Source: Planctomycetota bacterium (GTDB lineage Bacteria > Planctomycetota > Planctomycetia > Pirellulales > Pirellulaceae). From it: a stretch of 19,537 nucleotides of DNA. The position numbers were made by a program, and so were the translations under genes. Each line of letters starts with the position of its first letter. Positions within the stretch are counted from its first letter, which is position 1. Location of the stretch: NCBI GenBank assembly GCA_019347795.1, contig JAHWKS010000004.1:1-19537 (forward strand). Reading direction: 5' to 3'. The notes beneath the pieces were generated by a model that made no database searches, had not been told where the DNA came from, and worked only from the letters and a program-made list of their open reading frames with translations. Shown here piece by piece: positions 1-8,900 of the stretch.

Positions 1-638
1 CGACGGCAGAGGACCTGAATGGCCCGCTCAATCTCTTTGGCACGCCCGATGACCGGATCGAGTTTCTTCTGGCGGGCGAGCTCGGTCAGGTCGCGACCGA
101 AGCTGTCCAGGGCGGGCGTCTTGGACTTGCCGCCCTTGCGGCTGCTGCGTTCCTCTTCGCCCTCGCCGGCTCTTCCGCCGCGCTCGGCCTCGCCCTCCAG
201 GCCGTGACCCAGCAGGTTGAGCACCTCTTCGCGGACCTCTTCGAGCTTGAGGCCGAGGTTCATGAGCACCTGCGCGGCGACGCCTTCCTGCTCCCGCAAG
301 AGGCCCAGCAGGATGTGCTCGGTGCCGACATAGTTGTGGTTGAGGTTGCGGGCCTCTTCCATCGAGTACTCGATGACCTTCTTGGCCCGCGGGGTCTGGG
401 GCAGCTTGCCCATAGTGACCATCTCGGGACCGCTCTGGACCAGTTTCTCGACTTCCAGGCGGATCTTCCGCAGATCGACGTCGAGGTTCTTGAGCACATT
501 GGCGGCCACGCCGCTGCCTTCTTTCACCAGCCCCAGCAGGATGTGCTCGGTGCCGATGTATTCGTGGTTGAATCGTTGCGCTTCCTGGTTGGCGAGTTGC
601 ATCACCTTCCGTGCGCGGTCCGTAAATCGCTCGTACAT
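1..638 (-). CDS. clpC: ClpC-type AAA+ unfoldase, N-terminal part (runs off left edge)
   Basis: The first 212 codons are present. ClpC is a Clp/Hsp100 ATPase that unfolds proteins in the cytoplasm and feeds them to ClpP. The protein starts MYERFTDRARKVMQLA. It has two Clp_N repeats, each with a TEHILLGL motif (about residues 30-37 and 106-113). A charged Gly/Glu/Arg/Ser linker (about 146-172) follows, then the entry to the first AAA+ module, ALDSFGRDLTELARQKKLDP followed by VIGRAKEIERAIQVLCR. The Walker A motif would lie just beyond the window edge. The start is the ATG at 638, with a purine-rich GGGAGC about 7 nt upstream. The stop of the TPR-like gene is 73 nt upstream on the same strand, so co-transcription is possible but unproven. 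The closeness to the ClpC/MecB consensus makes the family call secure; ClpA and ClpB are less likely from the N-domain sequence. Confidence 0.96.
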   Translation of the reverse strand, partial: MYERFTDRARKVMQLANQEAQRFNHEYIGTEHILLGLVKEGSGVAANVLKNLDVDLRKIRLEVEKLVQSGPEMVTMGKLPQTPRAKKVIEYSMEEARNLNHNYVGTEHILLGLLREQEGVAAQVLMNLGLKLEEVREEVLNLLGHGLEGEAERGGRAGEGEEERSSRKGGKSKTPALDSFGRDLTELARQKKLDPVIGRAKEIERAIQVLCR

Positions 639-711
639 GAATCTAGCTCCCGAAGATGGGCGGCCGAGTTGCATCGGACCCGGCCCTTGTTGTCGTTAGT
701 ATTGTTTCCCA

Positions 712-1386
712 TTAGGCCGCCGCGGACAATCCGCCGTGGCCGGCGTTCTCGTCATCGTCCCGCGGTTCCCCCTCGATTGCGTCGGCGCCGGGACGGGAAT
801 CGACCAGCAATTTGGGGCCATCCACAGGTTCGCTCTCGTCCTCAAGCGCTTGATTCGCTTCATCGCGACCGGCGATCGCGCTTTCCAGTGCGATTCGTTC
901 CCGGCGAATCTCCCAGCCCCAGCGGGACGCATGCGGATACCGCTCGAGTTGCCTCAATTGCGACTCCGCCAGCTCGGCTCTCCGCGTGTGCCGGTACAAG
1001 GTAGCCAGGATCAGCCGTCCTTCCACGTCAGCCAGCTCCTCGCGCACTAATCGCAACAGGAGCGATTCCGCCTCGAACCATTGTCCTTTTAAGTATTCCT
1101 CCTGGGCGCGGCGGAACAACTCGTCGTTATACCGTCCGTCGCCGCCGTAGATCTGTGACAGGCGAACCGCCCCCCGCCGCACGCACCACAGCCAAGACAC
1201 GATCATCAGCGTGCAACCCGCAAGCCGCCCGGTCGAATTCACCAAATGCGGGGCCATGAAGGTAGCGACCAGCGCGAAGTTCAGCCCGGCGGCGAACCCG
1301 GCAGCGACGACAAAACCCGCCCATTCCCCTCGCCACCACAGGCGAGGCAGCCCTGGCCAGAGACACGTGACCCATACCCAGCCCAT
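712..1386 (-). CDS. Membrane-anchored TPR-like protein
   Basis: 224 residues, function unknown. Two hydrophobic helices are visible at about residues 22-45 and 55-69, followed by basic residues (CVRRGAVR) that suggest the C-terminal part stays in the cytoplasm. Residues 86-150 are helical with a TPR-like pattern (RAQEEYLKGQWFEAESLLLR, then LILATLYRHTRRAELAESQL), suggesting about one and a half to two repeats for protein contacts. The C-terminus (180-224) is acidic and probably disordered. The start is the ATG at 1386: an in-frame TGA lies directly upstream, and AAGGA sits about 7 nt before it. The stop is TAA at 712-714. clpC follows 73 nt downstream on the same strand. Whether it serves Clp or is simply a neighbour cannot be decided from sequence. 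It appears to be a lineage-restricted hypothetical protein. Confidence 0.8.
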   Translation of the reverse strand: MGWVWVTCLWPGLPRLWWRGEWAGFVVAAGFAAGLNFALVATFMAPHLVNSTGRLAGCTLMIVSWLWCVRRGAVRLSQIYGGDGRYNDELFRRAQEEYLKGQWFEAESLLLRLVREELADVEGRLILATLYRHTRRAELAESQLRQLERYPHASRWGWEIRRERIALESAIAGRDEANQALEDESEPVDGPKLLVDSRPGADAIEGEPRDDDENAGHGGLSAAA

Positions 1387-1903
1387 TCAGCATCCTTACT
1401 GAACGACGTAACCTTCTATCGCAACGAAACTTACGACAGGACCCGATTCAGGCGACGCTAAGAACTCGCTCCCAGGTCTCCTCACCGCCCCCGGCGTCCA
1501 CCTCATCCCGTTCCTTACCAGCCCTCAAACAGCCCCAGGAAGGCCCCTGGCAGCCCGTTAAAGGCGACTTCAGCCGTTCCGGCACTCCCCCACAGCCCAA
1601 GTAGTGTACATGCGTATATATCGCATCCTGGGCGTTCTGGCGCAATCTCCACCCACTGGAGGGGGGACTGCCGCGAGTTGGCGCTGCTGTCCCAGACAAC
1701 AGAATTCAGCCGGGCAATTCTAACCCCCCGTTTCGGGACGAGCAAGTTGGATGTGCGGAATCTAATATTCATTTGGTTCATTTGACCAGATGCTGGACAA
1801 GAAGCACCGCGGCGGCTAGGATACAGCCCGTCTGCGGTAGCGTTCCATGCCAGCGGGCGAGCGCCGCCCGATCTGTCTTTTTATCTTTCACCAAGGTTCG
1901 TGG
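1387..1903. other. Gene-free intergenic region with small inverted repeats
   Basis: This is a 517-nt gap between the divergent TPR-like gene and the lipoprotein gene. No convincing coding sequence was found; the open frames here have no recognisable domain, no good ribosome binding site and an unusual composition. Three small stems are visible: CCAGG/CCTGG (1535-1550), CTCCA/TGGAG with a 5-nt loop (1647-1661) and AGAATT/AATTCT (1701-1721). The right end carries a sigma-70-like promoter, listed separately. I compared it by eye with the conserved cores of SRP RNA and RNase P RNA and saw no match. A small RNA or long leader remains possible. Confidence 0.5.
1794..1822 (+). promoter_or_regulatory. 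Sigma-70-type promoter for lipoprotein-DUF1559 operon
   Basis: A -35 box TGGACA (1794-1799, 5 of 6 consensus) is separated by exactly 17 bp from a -10 box TAGGAT (1817-1822, 4 of 6). Transcription would start near 1829 and leave a leader of about 75 nt before the ATG at 1904. It is the best match found in this gap, and it faces the right gene. Prediction from sequence only. Confidence 0.5.
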
Positions 1904-2326
1904 ATGATCGAAATCCGTCTCTCGTTGTCGAGAGTTTCGTTCCGATTGTTTCTTCTGCTCGGCGGTCTTTGCCTGGGCGCAGGTTGTGGAGGCGAGAAGC
2001 TGGCCTCCGTCAGCGGCAAAGTCACCAAGGGAGGGCAGCCCTTGACGACCGGCACGGTTACGTTCCATCCCGCCCCCGGAAACACCGACGCTCGCCTGGC
2101 CAGTTCCGAGATCGGCCCCGATGGCCAATACACCATCCAAGCCGTTCCGGGCTCCTACAAGGTCACCGTCTTCGCGGAAGAAGCGCGGCCGGAAGAGGGC
2201 CCGGAAGCGTATGCCGAACCCGTATACCTCGTGGCCGAGGAATACCGGACGCCTGAAACCACGCCGCTCTCCTATGAGCTCAAGTCAGGCTCGGAAGAGA
2301 CCTACGACATTGAAATCACGGAATAG
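1904..2326 (+). CDS. Carboxypeptidase-regulatory-like (transthyretin-fold) lipoprotein
   Basis: 140 residues. The N-terminus MIEIRLSLSRVSFRLFLLLG is a lipoprotein signal sequence ending in a lipobox (L24-G-A-G-C28), so the mature protein should be lipid-anchored in the envelope through Cys28. The rest forms one beta-sandwich domain: VSGKVTKGGQPLTTGTVTF (about 36-54), a DGQYTIQAVPGSYKVTVF segment (73-90) and a C-terminal strand ETYDIEIT. This is the pattern of planctomycete carboxypeptidase-regulatory-like proteins, which lack peptidase residues and probably bind or stabilise partners. An upstream in-frame ATG at 1847 would bury the signal peptide, so 1904 is preferred, although its ribosome binding site is weak. 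The DUF1559 gene follows after 66 nt. This pairing is common in Planctomycetota and suggests a shared envelope role. No enzymatic activity is claimed. Confidence 0.85.
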   Translation: MIEIRLSLSRVSFRLFLLLGGLCLGAGCGGEKLASVSGKVTKGGQPLTTGTVTFHPAPGNTDARLASSEIGPDGQYTIQAVPGSYKVTVFAEEARPEEGPEAYAEPVYLVAEEYRTPETTPLSYELKSGSEETYDIEITE

Positions 2327-2392
2327 GTTCTCTTTCTCTCAAAGCAATTATCTCTCATTTCCTTTTCGTCCTTATTCTAAAGGAGCCCGCTT

Positions 2393-3388
2393 ATGTTCCC
2401 ATCCCCGCGCACCAGACGCAGCGGTTTCACACTCGTGGAATTGCTGGTGGTGATCGCAATTATCGGAATACTCGTCGCCCTCCTGCTGCCGGCCGTGCAG
2501 GCCGCGCGCGAGGCCGCTCGGCGGATGTCGTGCGGCAACAACCTCAAGCAACTCGCCCTGGCCTGCCACAACTATCATGATGTTTACAAGAAGCTTCCGC
2601 CCACGACGCACGACGGCCAATACAACGTCAGAAGCCGGGGCTACAGTTGGATCACCAAAGCATTGCCGTTTCTCGAGCAGCAGCCGCTCTACGACGGAAT
2701 CGGAATCAGCCTGGGGGGCAGTAGGCCGGGAACGGCAGGCGGAGGGACCAGCGGAATGGGGCTGCGAATGAACGACCAGTTGAACGGCGTCCGCATCCGC
2801 CGGATCAAGTTGGAAGCGGTGCGCTGTCCCAGCGACGCGACGCCGGAGTTGGGCAACAACATCCATAACGGGTTCAACGCCAACGGCGGCTCCGAACCAA
2901 CGAGTTATAAGGGCGTTACGGGCTCCAACTGGGCGTGGGGCGGTGTGAGAATTACCCAGCCCGGCGGCTCCGCTCATGGCCTCAATCGTGGGAATGGACT
3001 CTTCGACCGGCGCATGATCGAAGCGGCGCAAAACGCCTGGAACGCCGACTGCGATGTTTATAGTTTCGCGAATGTGCTGGATGGAACATCCAACACGTTG
3101 TTGATTGGAGAATCCACCAACTTGCACTCCAGCCACACCGGATGCTGGCTGTTTTTCAACCACACGGTGGGCACCTGCGCCTGGCCTCCGAACTACAAAC
3201 AAAGCAACGGCCAGGCGTGGCCCGTCACCGACTGGCCTCACAATTACTCGTTTCACAGCTTCCATCCCGGCGGAGTGCAATTTGCTCTTGCCGACGGTTC
3301 CGTAAGATTCGTTGCGGACACGATCGAGCTGGCCGTCTACCACGGCGTCGCCACCCGGGCCGGGAGTGAATCGGTCAGCGTGCCGTAG
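2393..3388 (+). CDS. DUF1559 protein with type IV pilin-like N-terminus
   Basis: 331 residues. It begins with a short basic leader and a prepilin cleavage/methylation motif (G11 followed by [20 protein letters not shown]), then the family hallmark [20 protein letters not shown] and [16 protein letters not shown]. Near the C-terminus is the H-x9-DG element ([17 protein letters not shown]). A prepilin peptidase would cleave after G11 and leave a hydrophobic helix anchoring a globular DUF1559 domain on the outside. The family is hugely expanded in Planctomycetota and its function is unknown; a pseudopilin or surface-structure role is inferred from the N-terminus. An AAAGGAG ribosome binding site lies about 7 nt before the ATG. 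The preceding lipoprotein gene is in the same unit, and a strong hairpin follows at 3480-3518. No truncation is seen; the length is typical. Confidence 0.95.
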   Translation: MFPSPRTRRSGFTLVELLVVIAIIGILVALLLPAVQAAREAARRMSCGNNLKQLALACHNYHDVYKKLPPTTHDGQYNVRSRGYSWITKALPFLEQQPLYDGIGISLGGSRPGTAGGGTSGMGLRMNDQLNGVRIRRIKLEAVRCPSDATPELGNNIHNGFNANGGSEPTSYKGVTGSNWAWGGVRITQPGGSAHGLNRGNGLFDRRMIEAAQNAWNADCDVYSFANVLDGTSNTLLIGESTNLHSSHTGCWLFFNHTVGTCAWPPNYKQSNGQAWPVTDWPHNYSFHSFHPGGVQFALADGSVRFVADTIELAVYHGVATRAGSESVSVP

Positions 3389-3479
3389 TCGTTCGCTGCG
3401 GAGGCATAGGCGCGATCTGCGCTGGGAGGCGGAAAACCGCGAGCCGTTCCCCGTAAAGCATAAGCCAAATCGCGCGTGG

Positions 3480-3518
3480 ATCGCCGCCCCACCGGCACGA
3501 GGCCGGTGGGGCGGCGAT
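3480..3518. terminator. 17-bp perfect hairpin, likely bidirectional terminator
   Basis: The left arm (3480-3496) and right arm (3502-3518) are exact reverse complements over 17 bp, with a 5-nt ACGAG loop, and the stem is nearly all G/C. It lies between the stop of the DUF1559 gene (plus) and the stop of the sigma-54 activator (minus), which is where a shared terminator is expected. Neither side has a strong T-run, so it may work together with Rho or simply stabilise the 3' ends. Position and symmetry support the call; function is inferred. Confidence 0.6.
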
Positions 3519-3552
3519 TCGTTCCTCCGGAAACCCGGAACCTTCGCAGGCG

Positions 3553-5109
3553 TCAGGAAGAGTTTTGATCCTGCATCTGCCTCAATAGTCCTTCATCCAC
3601 CTTCGCCTTCACCGTGCGGCGGTCCAAACCGAGGCGGCGGGCGGCTTGTTCGTAGCTGCCGGTCTGGACGTAGACCAGCGTGCAGTAGCGGGCGAGCAAC
3701 TCGTCGGCGGTCAGCGCCCCCGCCGCGGCCTGCTCCACCAGCTCGCGGTACGGCTCGGCCGGCGCATGGGCTCCGCGGCGCGGCAGCGGATCGTATCGGC
3801 CGCGGATCAGGACGTTTCGCACGCACTGCTCCAACTCCCGCATGTTGCCCGGCCAGGGATAGGTCGGGCCGAGGTGGTCGTGAATCCAGACCTCGACTTC
3901 GGCGGCCAGCTCGGAATCGTCCTCGCCCACGATTCGCTCGACCATGAAGAGGATCAGGCTCCGCAGATCGTCGGGCGAGTCGGTCAGTTGCTCGCGCAGC
4001 GTGGGCGCCGCGAATTGATCGGAGCAAAGGCGATAATAGAAGTCGTCGCGGAATCGCCCGGCCTGAAGCTCCTCGGCCAGGTTGCGATTGGTGGCCGCGA
4101 TGATTTTGCCCGCGAACCGCCGGTCCTGCGTCTCGCCTGATCGCTGAAACGTGCGGGACTGCAGCACGCGGAGGAGCTTCACCTGGAGGGCGGCGTCCAA
4201 CTCGCCGATCTCATCGAGAAACACCGTTCCCAATAGCGGGCAGGCTTCCAGCCATCCCACGCGGTCGGCCACCGCGCCGGTGAACGCGCCGCGGCAGTGC
4301 CCGAACAGCTCCGACTCGATCAGCGTCGGCGAGAGGGCCGAGAGATTCAGCGGAAAGAACGTGCCGGCGAAGTCATCAAACTGCTGCTGCTTCTCATTGA
4401 AGGGGATGTACCGCGACAGGCCGATCGCCCGCGCGACCAGCTCCTTGCCCGTTCCCGTGGGGCCGGTCACCAGCGTGGTGAAGTCGCCCATGCGGCGGTA
4501 GAGCGTGCGGCGGTAGCGGCGCATGTCGTGCGTGAAGATCGACTGCCAGACGGCCGCCCGCAGCCGGGCCGCCGGCATCGAGCTTCCCAGCACGTACTCG
4601 AAGATGTGCTGGAACGCGCGGCGGAGCTGAAAGAAGCAGGCGAAGATGTGCCCCGGGTCGTGGCCGGTGGGCATCGTCCGGCCGGAAATTCGCAGGCAGG
4701 ACTCGAAGTCGCGCCGGTAATCGCTCCAATAATTCGCCTTGAGCGGTTTGCCCGGAGACCGGGCGGCGTCTTCGAGCGATCGCCGCAGATGCTCGCGATA
4801 GCGGTGATAGAGCCAGTAGAGCACCACGTCTTCGTAGAGGATCAGATGCCGCTCGGTCGCGGGCTCTCCCGCTTCGAGCCGCTGCCGCGTCTTGACCGCC
4901 AACTTCTCCGTGCAATCGTAGAGCCGCTCGATGTTCTTCCGCCGGTCGTCCATGTGGATGCGTTTGCTCCACACGGGGCCTTCATCGCAGAAGGCGTCGC
5001 CCAGCGCCTCCCGCTCCAGGTGCAGCCGCTGCGGCAAAAACGGATTGCAGTACGAGAGCCGCGAGATGGCTTCGGCGAACCGCCGGTCAACGTCGTCGAA
5101 GAGCGGCAA
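3553..5109 (-). CDS. Sigma-54-dependent transcriptional activator with unknown N-terminal domain
   Basis: 518 residues. The central AAA+ domain (about 205-435) has a Walker A motif GPTGTGK (216-222), the sigma-54 contact loop GAFTGA (274-279), Walker B TVFLDE (295-300), GRFRDDFYYRL (351-361) with candidate arginine fingers, and WPGNMREL (419-426). The C-terminus (about 485-503, YEQAARRLGLDRRTVKAKV) is a Fis-type helix-turn-helix. It should bind upstream sites and use ATP to open sigma-54 promoters. The N-terminal 200 residues are not a response-regulator receiver, GAF, PAS or V4R domain that I can recognise. They are helical and rich in Arg, Tyr and aromatic residues, and presumably sense the signal. 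The apparent start is a TTG at 5109, because an in-frame TGA sits a few codons upstream and the first ATG is at residue 53; no clear ribosome binding site precedes it. The pentapeptide-repeat gene ends 23 nt upstream, suggesting one transcript. Confidence 0.9.
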   Translation of the reverse strand: MPLFDDVDRRFAEAISRLSYCNPFLPQRLHLEREALGDAFCDEGPVWSKRIHMDDRRKNIERLYDCTEKLAVKTRQRLEAGEPATERHLILYEDVVLYWLYHRYREHLRRSLEDAARSPGKPLKANYWSDYRRDFESCLRISGRTMPTGHDPGHIFACFFQLRRAFQHIFEYVLGSSMPAARLRAAVWQSIFTHDMRRYRRTLYRRMGDFTTLVTGPTGTGKELVARAIGLSRYIPFNEKQQQFDDFAGTFFPLNLSALSPTLIESELFGHCRGAFTGAVADRVGWLEACPLLGTVFLDEIGELDAALQVKLLRVLQSRTFQRSGETQDRRFAGKIIAATNRNLAEELQAGRFRDDFYYRLCSDQFAAPTLREQLTDSPDDLRSLILFMVERIVGEDDSELAAEVEVWIHDHLGPTYPWPGNMRELEQCVRNVLIRGRYDPLPRRGAHAPAEPYRELVEQAAAGALTADELLARYCTLVYVQTGSYEQAARRLGLDRRTVKAKVDEGLLRQMQDQNSS

Positions 5110-5132
5110 GGGAACGGCTCACGCTTTGGGGT

Positions 5133-5654
5133 TCATCGATGCAGGAACTCCGCCGCCAGCGAGTCGGGAAGCCGCGTGCTGCCGTCGAACTGCGCCCGCC
5201 GCAGTTGCGGGGCCGTCAGCCCTTTGGCGCCGCGGAGATCGGCGCCGCGCAGGTCGGCGCCGTCCAGCTCGGCTTCGCCCAAGTACGCTTCCGACAAGTC
5301 GGCGTCGCACAGCCGGGCGCGTTCGAAGTTGCAGCGAAACAGCTTAGCCGAGGCGAGGCGGGCGCCGCTCAGGTCGGCCCGCGTCAAGTCGGCTTCGGAG
5401 ACGTTGGCGCCTTCCAGGTTCGCGCGGCAGAGGCAGGCTTCGGCCAGGCAGGCGCGGAACAACCGCAGGCCGTGCAGGTCGGCCCCCTGCAGATCGGCGC
5501 CGCGCAGCCGGGCTCCGTCGAGCCGCGGAGGTTCTGCCAAGGCCCCCCGTTGCTCGTTCCACCGGTCCACACCGCCTCGCCCGCTCGACAACAATTGGAG
5601 AATCTCTTCCCGCTCCACCTCTGTTCCCCTGATTGGACGCAAAACCAGCCTCAA
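5133..5654 (-). CDS. Pentapeptide-repeat protein
   Basis: 173 residues. From about residue 44 to 144 there are about 20 tandem A(D/N)LXX pentapeptides (for example GADLQGADLHGLRLF and ANLEGANVSEADLTRADL), which fold as a right-handed quadrilateral beta-helix. Residues 17-36 (EILQLLSSGRGGVDRWNEQR) form a short helical cap often seen before such repeats. There is no signal peptide, so it is probably cytoplasmic. The family includes DNA-mimic gyrase protectors such as Qnr/MfpA, but most members have no known role and nothing here identifies a gyrase function. The start is uncertain: TTG at 5654 has AGGAG too close (about 2 nt), while TTG at 5642 is spaced too far; an in-frame TAG lies seven codons upstream of 5654. 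The sigma-54 activator follows after 23 nt and may act with or on this protein. Confidence 0.88.
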   Translation of the reverse strand: MRLVLRPIRGTEVEREEILQLLSSGRGGVDRWNEQRGALAEPPRLDGARLRGADLQGADLHGLRLFRACLAEACLCRANLEGANVSEADLTRADLSGARLASAKLFRCNFERARLCDADLSEAYLGEAELDGADLRGADLRGAKGLTAPQLRRAQFDGSTRLPDSLAAEFLHR

Positions 5655-5805
5655 ATCTCCTATGAAGATTTTCTACCCGCAGCCGGCGTGTATGGCAAGC
5701 ACATCGCGTTCCGCGGGCAGGATCAGGGGGTCTTGAGGAGAGAACGCCACTCATATTCTCGCTGACGCTTCGAGGTTGGCGTGGCTGCAACCGCCGGTCG
5801 GGGCA

Positions 5806-5813
5806 ATTATACT
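5806..5813. promoter_or_regulatory. Overlapping divergent -10 elements
   Basis: In the 251-nt divergent gap (5655-5905), the sequence ATTATACT contains TATACT on the plus strand (5808-5813, 5 of 6 consensus) and a perfect TATAAT on the minus strand (5811-5806). The -35 regions at 16-18 bp are poor on both sides (CTGCAA at 5785-5790 for plus). It could serve the large CxxCH gene, the pentapeptide gene, or both. No other regulatory site was recognised in the gap, and no -24/-12 sigma-54 promoter was convincing. Confidence 0.35.
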
Positions 5814-5905
5814 GATTGCACTTTCCCGACCGAGCGCGGCGCCGCCGCGGCGCTCTGGTCCTGCCTTTCATCCCACCGATCATTCTCCCTCACGAGGAAC
5901 TGTCG

Positions 5906-8900
5906 ATGCGATCGTGTTTCTTTATCCTGGCGTCCTGCCTGCTGATGTTCACCTTTGTCGCAACTCCGGTTGCCGGCGCGGATGAGATCTTCACGCAAAC
6001 GCCGCTGGCGGCGCCTTCGCGAACGGTGGGCGAGGACGACGCCGATCAGTCGCCGCCGGCGGACGCGGCGGAGTTGGGCGGCGGCCCGGCGCCGGAGTGG
6101 ATTTGGGGACCGGACGAGAATCGCGACTACGTCTTCCGCAAGACCTTCAAGCTGCCCGGTCGCGTGCGGACGGCGCTCCTGGTGGCGGCGTGCGACAACC
6201 GCATGACCGTGTTCGTCAATGGCCGGCGGGTCGCTTCCGGCGATAGCTGGCAGCAACCTGTCCGCATCGAGCTTCAGAGGCAGCTCAAGCCGGGCGAGAA
6301 CGTGCTCGTGGTGGAAGGCGCCAACGAGGGGGGTCCGGCGGGGCTGGCGGCGAAGCTGGTGCTTACCCCTCGCAGCGGCCATCCGGACCACATCGTTACC
6401 GATAAAAGCTGGGAAGTGCTGGAAAGCCGCGACGCTCAAGAGCCGGTGGCGACGGCGACCCGCGGCAAGATGGGCGCGCAGCCGTGGGGCGACGTCTTCG
6501 CCGCGGCGACGGCGGGGAACCTGCCTCAGGCCCCGCGAGACGTGTTCCTCACGCTGCCGGGCTACCAGGTCGAGCTGCTCTACACGGTCCCCAAAGAGAC
6601 GCAAGGCTCTTGGGTCTGCGTCACGTTCGACGACCAGGGCCGGCTGCTGGCGAGCGATCAGGGGGACAAAGGCATCTATCGCCTCACGCCGCCCAAGATC
6701 GGCAGCGCCGAGCCGACGAAGGTCGAAAAGCTTGACGTGGACATCACCGCCGCCCAAGGAATGCTGCACGCCTTCGGCAGCCTCTACTTCTCGGTGAACG
6801 GCGGACCGGGGAGCGGTTTCTATCGCGCCCGCGACACCGACGACGACGATCACTACGACGAGCTGACGAAGCTGCAGGACTTCCGCGGCGCCGGCGAGCA
6901 CGGTCCGCATGCGATCCGCCTTTCGCCCGACGGCAAGTCGCTGTTCGTGGTCTGCGGGAACCACACGGACCCGGTGAAGTTCGACCACAGCCGCATTCCG
7001 TCCAATTGGGACGAAGACCTGCTCTTGCCGCGACAGTGGGACGCCCGCGGCCACGCCGCCGGCAAGCTGGCCCCCGGCGGCTGGATCGCCAAGACCGATC
7101 CCGATGGCCGGTCGTGGGAGATTTACAGCATCGGCTACCGCAACACATATGACATGGACTTTAACGCCGACGGAGAGCTGTTCGCGTACGATGCCGACAT
7201 GGAATGGGACCTGGGGACGCCGTGGTATCGCCCGACTCGCGTGGTGCACGCCGCCAGCGGCAGCGAGTTCGGCTGGCGAAGCGGCACGGGTAAATGGCCG
7301 GTGTGGTATCCCGACAGCCTCCCGCCCGTGGTCGACATCGGGCCGGGATCCCCGGTTGGAGCAACCTTCGGCTACGGGGCGAAGTTCCCGGCGAAGTATC
7401 AAAAGGCTTTGTACATTCTCGACTGGACGTTCGGCACGATCTACGCCTTGCACGTCGAGCCGGACGGCGCCACCTACTCGGCGGTGAAGGAGGAGTTCCT
7501 CTCGCGCACGCCGCTGCCGCTCACCGACGCGGCGGTGGGGCCGGACGGCGCGCTGTACTTCGCCATCGGCGGCCGCGGCACGCAGTCGGAGGTGTACCGC
7601 GTGACGTACGTCGGCGAGGCGACGGCGCAGGTCGATCCGAAGAACGAAGAAGGCGCCGAGCTGCGCAAGCTGCGTCATCAACTGGAGGCGTATCATCATC
7701 CTTCCGATCAGCCGGCCAAAGTGGCGGAGCTGGTCTGGCCGCACTTGGGACATGAAGACCGCTTCATCCGTTACGCCGCTCGCATCGCGCTGGAGAACCA
7801 GCCGGCGGCCGCGTGGCAGAATCGGGTGGTGATTGAGAAAGACCCACAGACGCTGATCACTGCGGCAGTCGCGCTCGCCCGGCAGGGGGACGACTCGCTG
7901 CAAAGCGAACTGCTGACGGCGCTCAACAAGATTGAGTTCGCCTCGCTTGATCCGCAGGCGCAGCTCGCCTGGCTGCGAGCGTATCAACTGGCCTTCATCC
8001 GCATGGGCGAGCCGAGCCGGGAAGACGCCGCGCGCGTGCTGGAGAGGCTCGAGTCGCTTTATCCGGCCCAGGGCGATCCCCTCAATCGCGAGCTGGTTCA
8101 GCTTCTGGTGTATTTGAAATCGCCCACGGTGATCACCAAGACGCTGGAGGAGATGCAGAAGCCCACCGATTACGCTCCCGAAGATATCGCCGAGCTGCTG
8201 GCCCGCAACCAGGGCTATGGGGGGACGATCGCCGAGATGCTGGCGAACCATCCCGAGCTGCAGAAGATCCATTACGCTTTCGCGCTGCGGAACATGCGCT
8301 ACGGCTGGACGCTGGAGCAGCGGAAGGAATATTTCGATTGGCTGGCCGACGCTCGCGAGAAGAGCGGCGGCGCCAGCTACGAAGGCTTTATCGACAACAT
8401 CCGCAAAGAGGCGCTGGAGAACGCTTCCCCCGCCGAGCGGAAAGCGCTGGAAGACGAAGTTTCTCTCGCCCCGATCAAGACGGAAGAACTGCCCAAGCCG
8501 GAAGGTCCCGGCCGGCCCTGGACGCTGAAGGACCTGGTAGCGATGATCCAAGGCGGGCTTACGAATCGTGACTTCGAGCACGGCAAGCGGGCCTTCGCCG
8601 CGTCGCGCTGCATCGTCTGCCATCGGCTCGGCGGCGAGGGAGGCGCGACCGGCCCCGACCTCACGAATGTCGCCGGCCGGTTCAGCTATAAAGATCTGGC
8701 CGAGGCGATCGTCGATCCCAGCAAGGTGATCTCCGACCAGTACCGCGCCTCGATCATCCAAACCGCCGACGGCAAGAGCTACACCGGCCGCATCACCGCC
8801 GAAGACGACGAGAAGGTCACCGTGCTGACCGACCCCGAGGACGCCACCAAGCTGGTCGAGATTCCCCGGGACGAGATCGAGGTCCTGGCGCCGTCCAAGA

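Noticed and set aside
1515..1781. Short minus-strand open frame of 88 codons in the large gap
   Set aside because: No ribosome binding site, no family resemblance and a mixed composition typical of non-coding DNA.
1387..1793. SRP RNA, RNase P RNA or tmRNA in the intergenic gap
   Set aside because: None of the conserved core sequences that I know for these RNAs was seen on either strand.
4297..5736. A plus-strand open frame of 479 codons
   Set aside because: It is antisense to the sigma-54 activator and pentapeptide genes; its Ser/Arg/Ala repeats are the mirror of the pentapeptide repeats.
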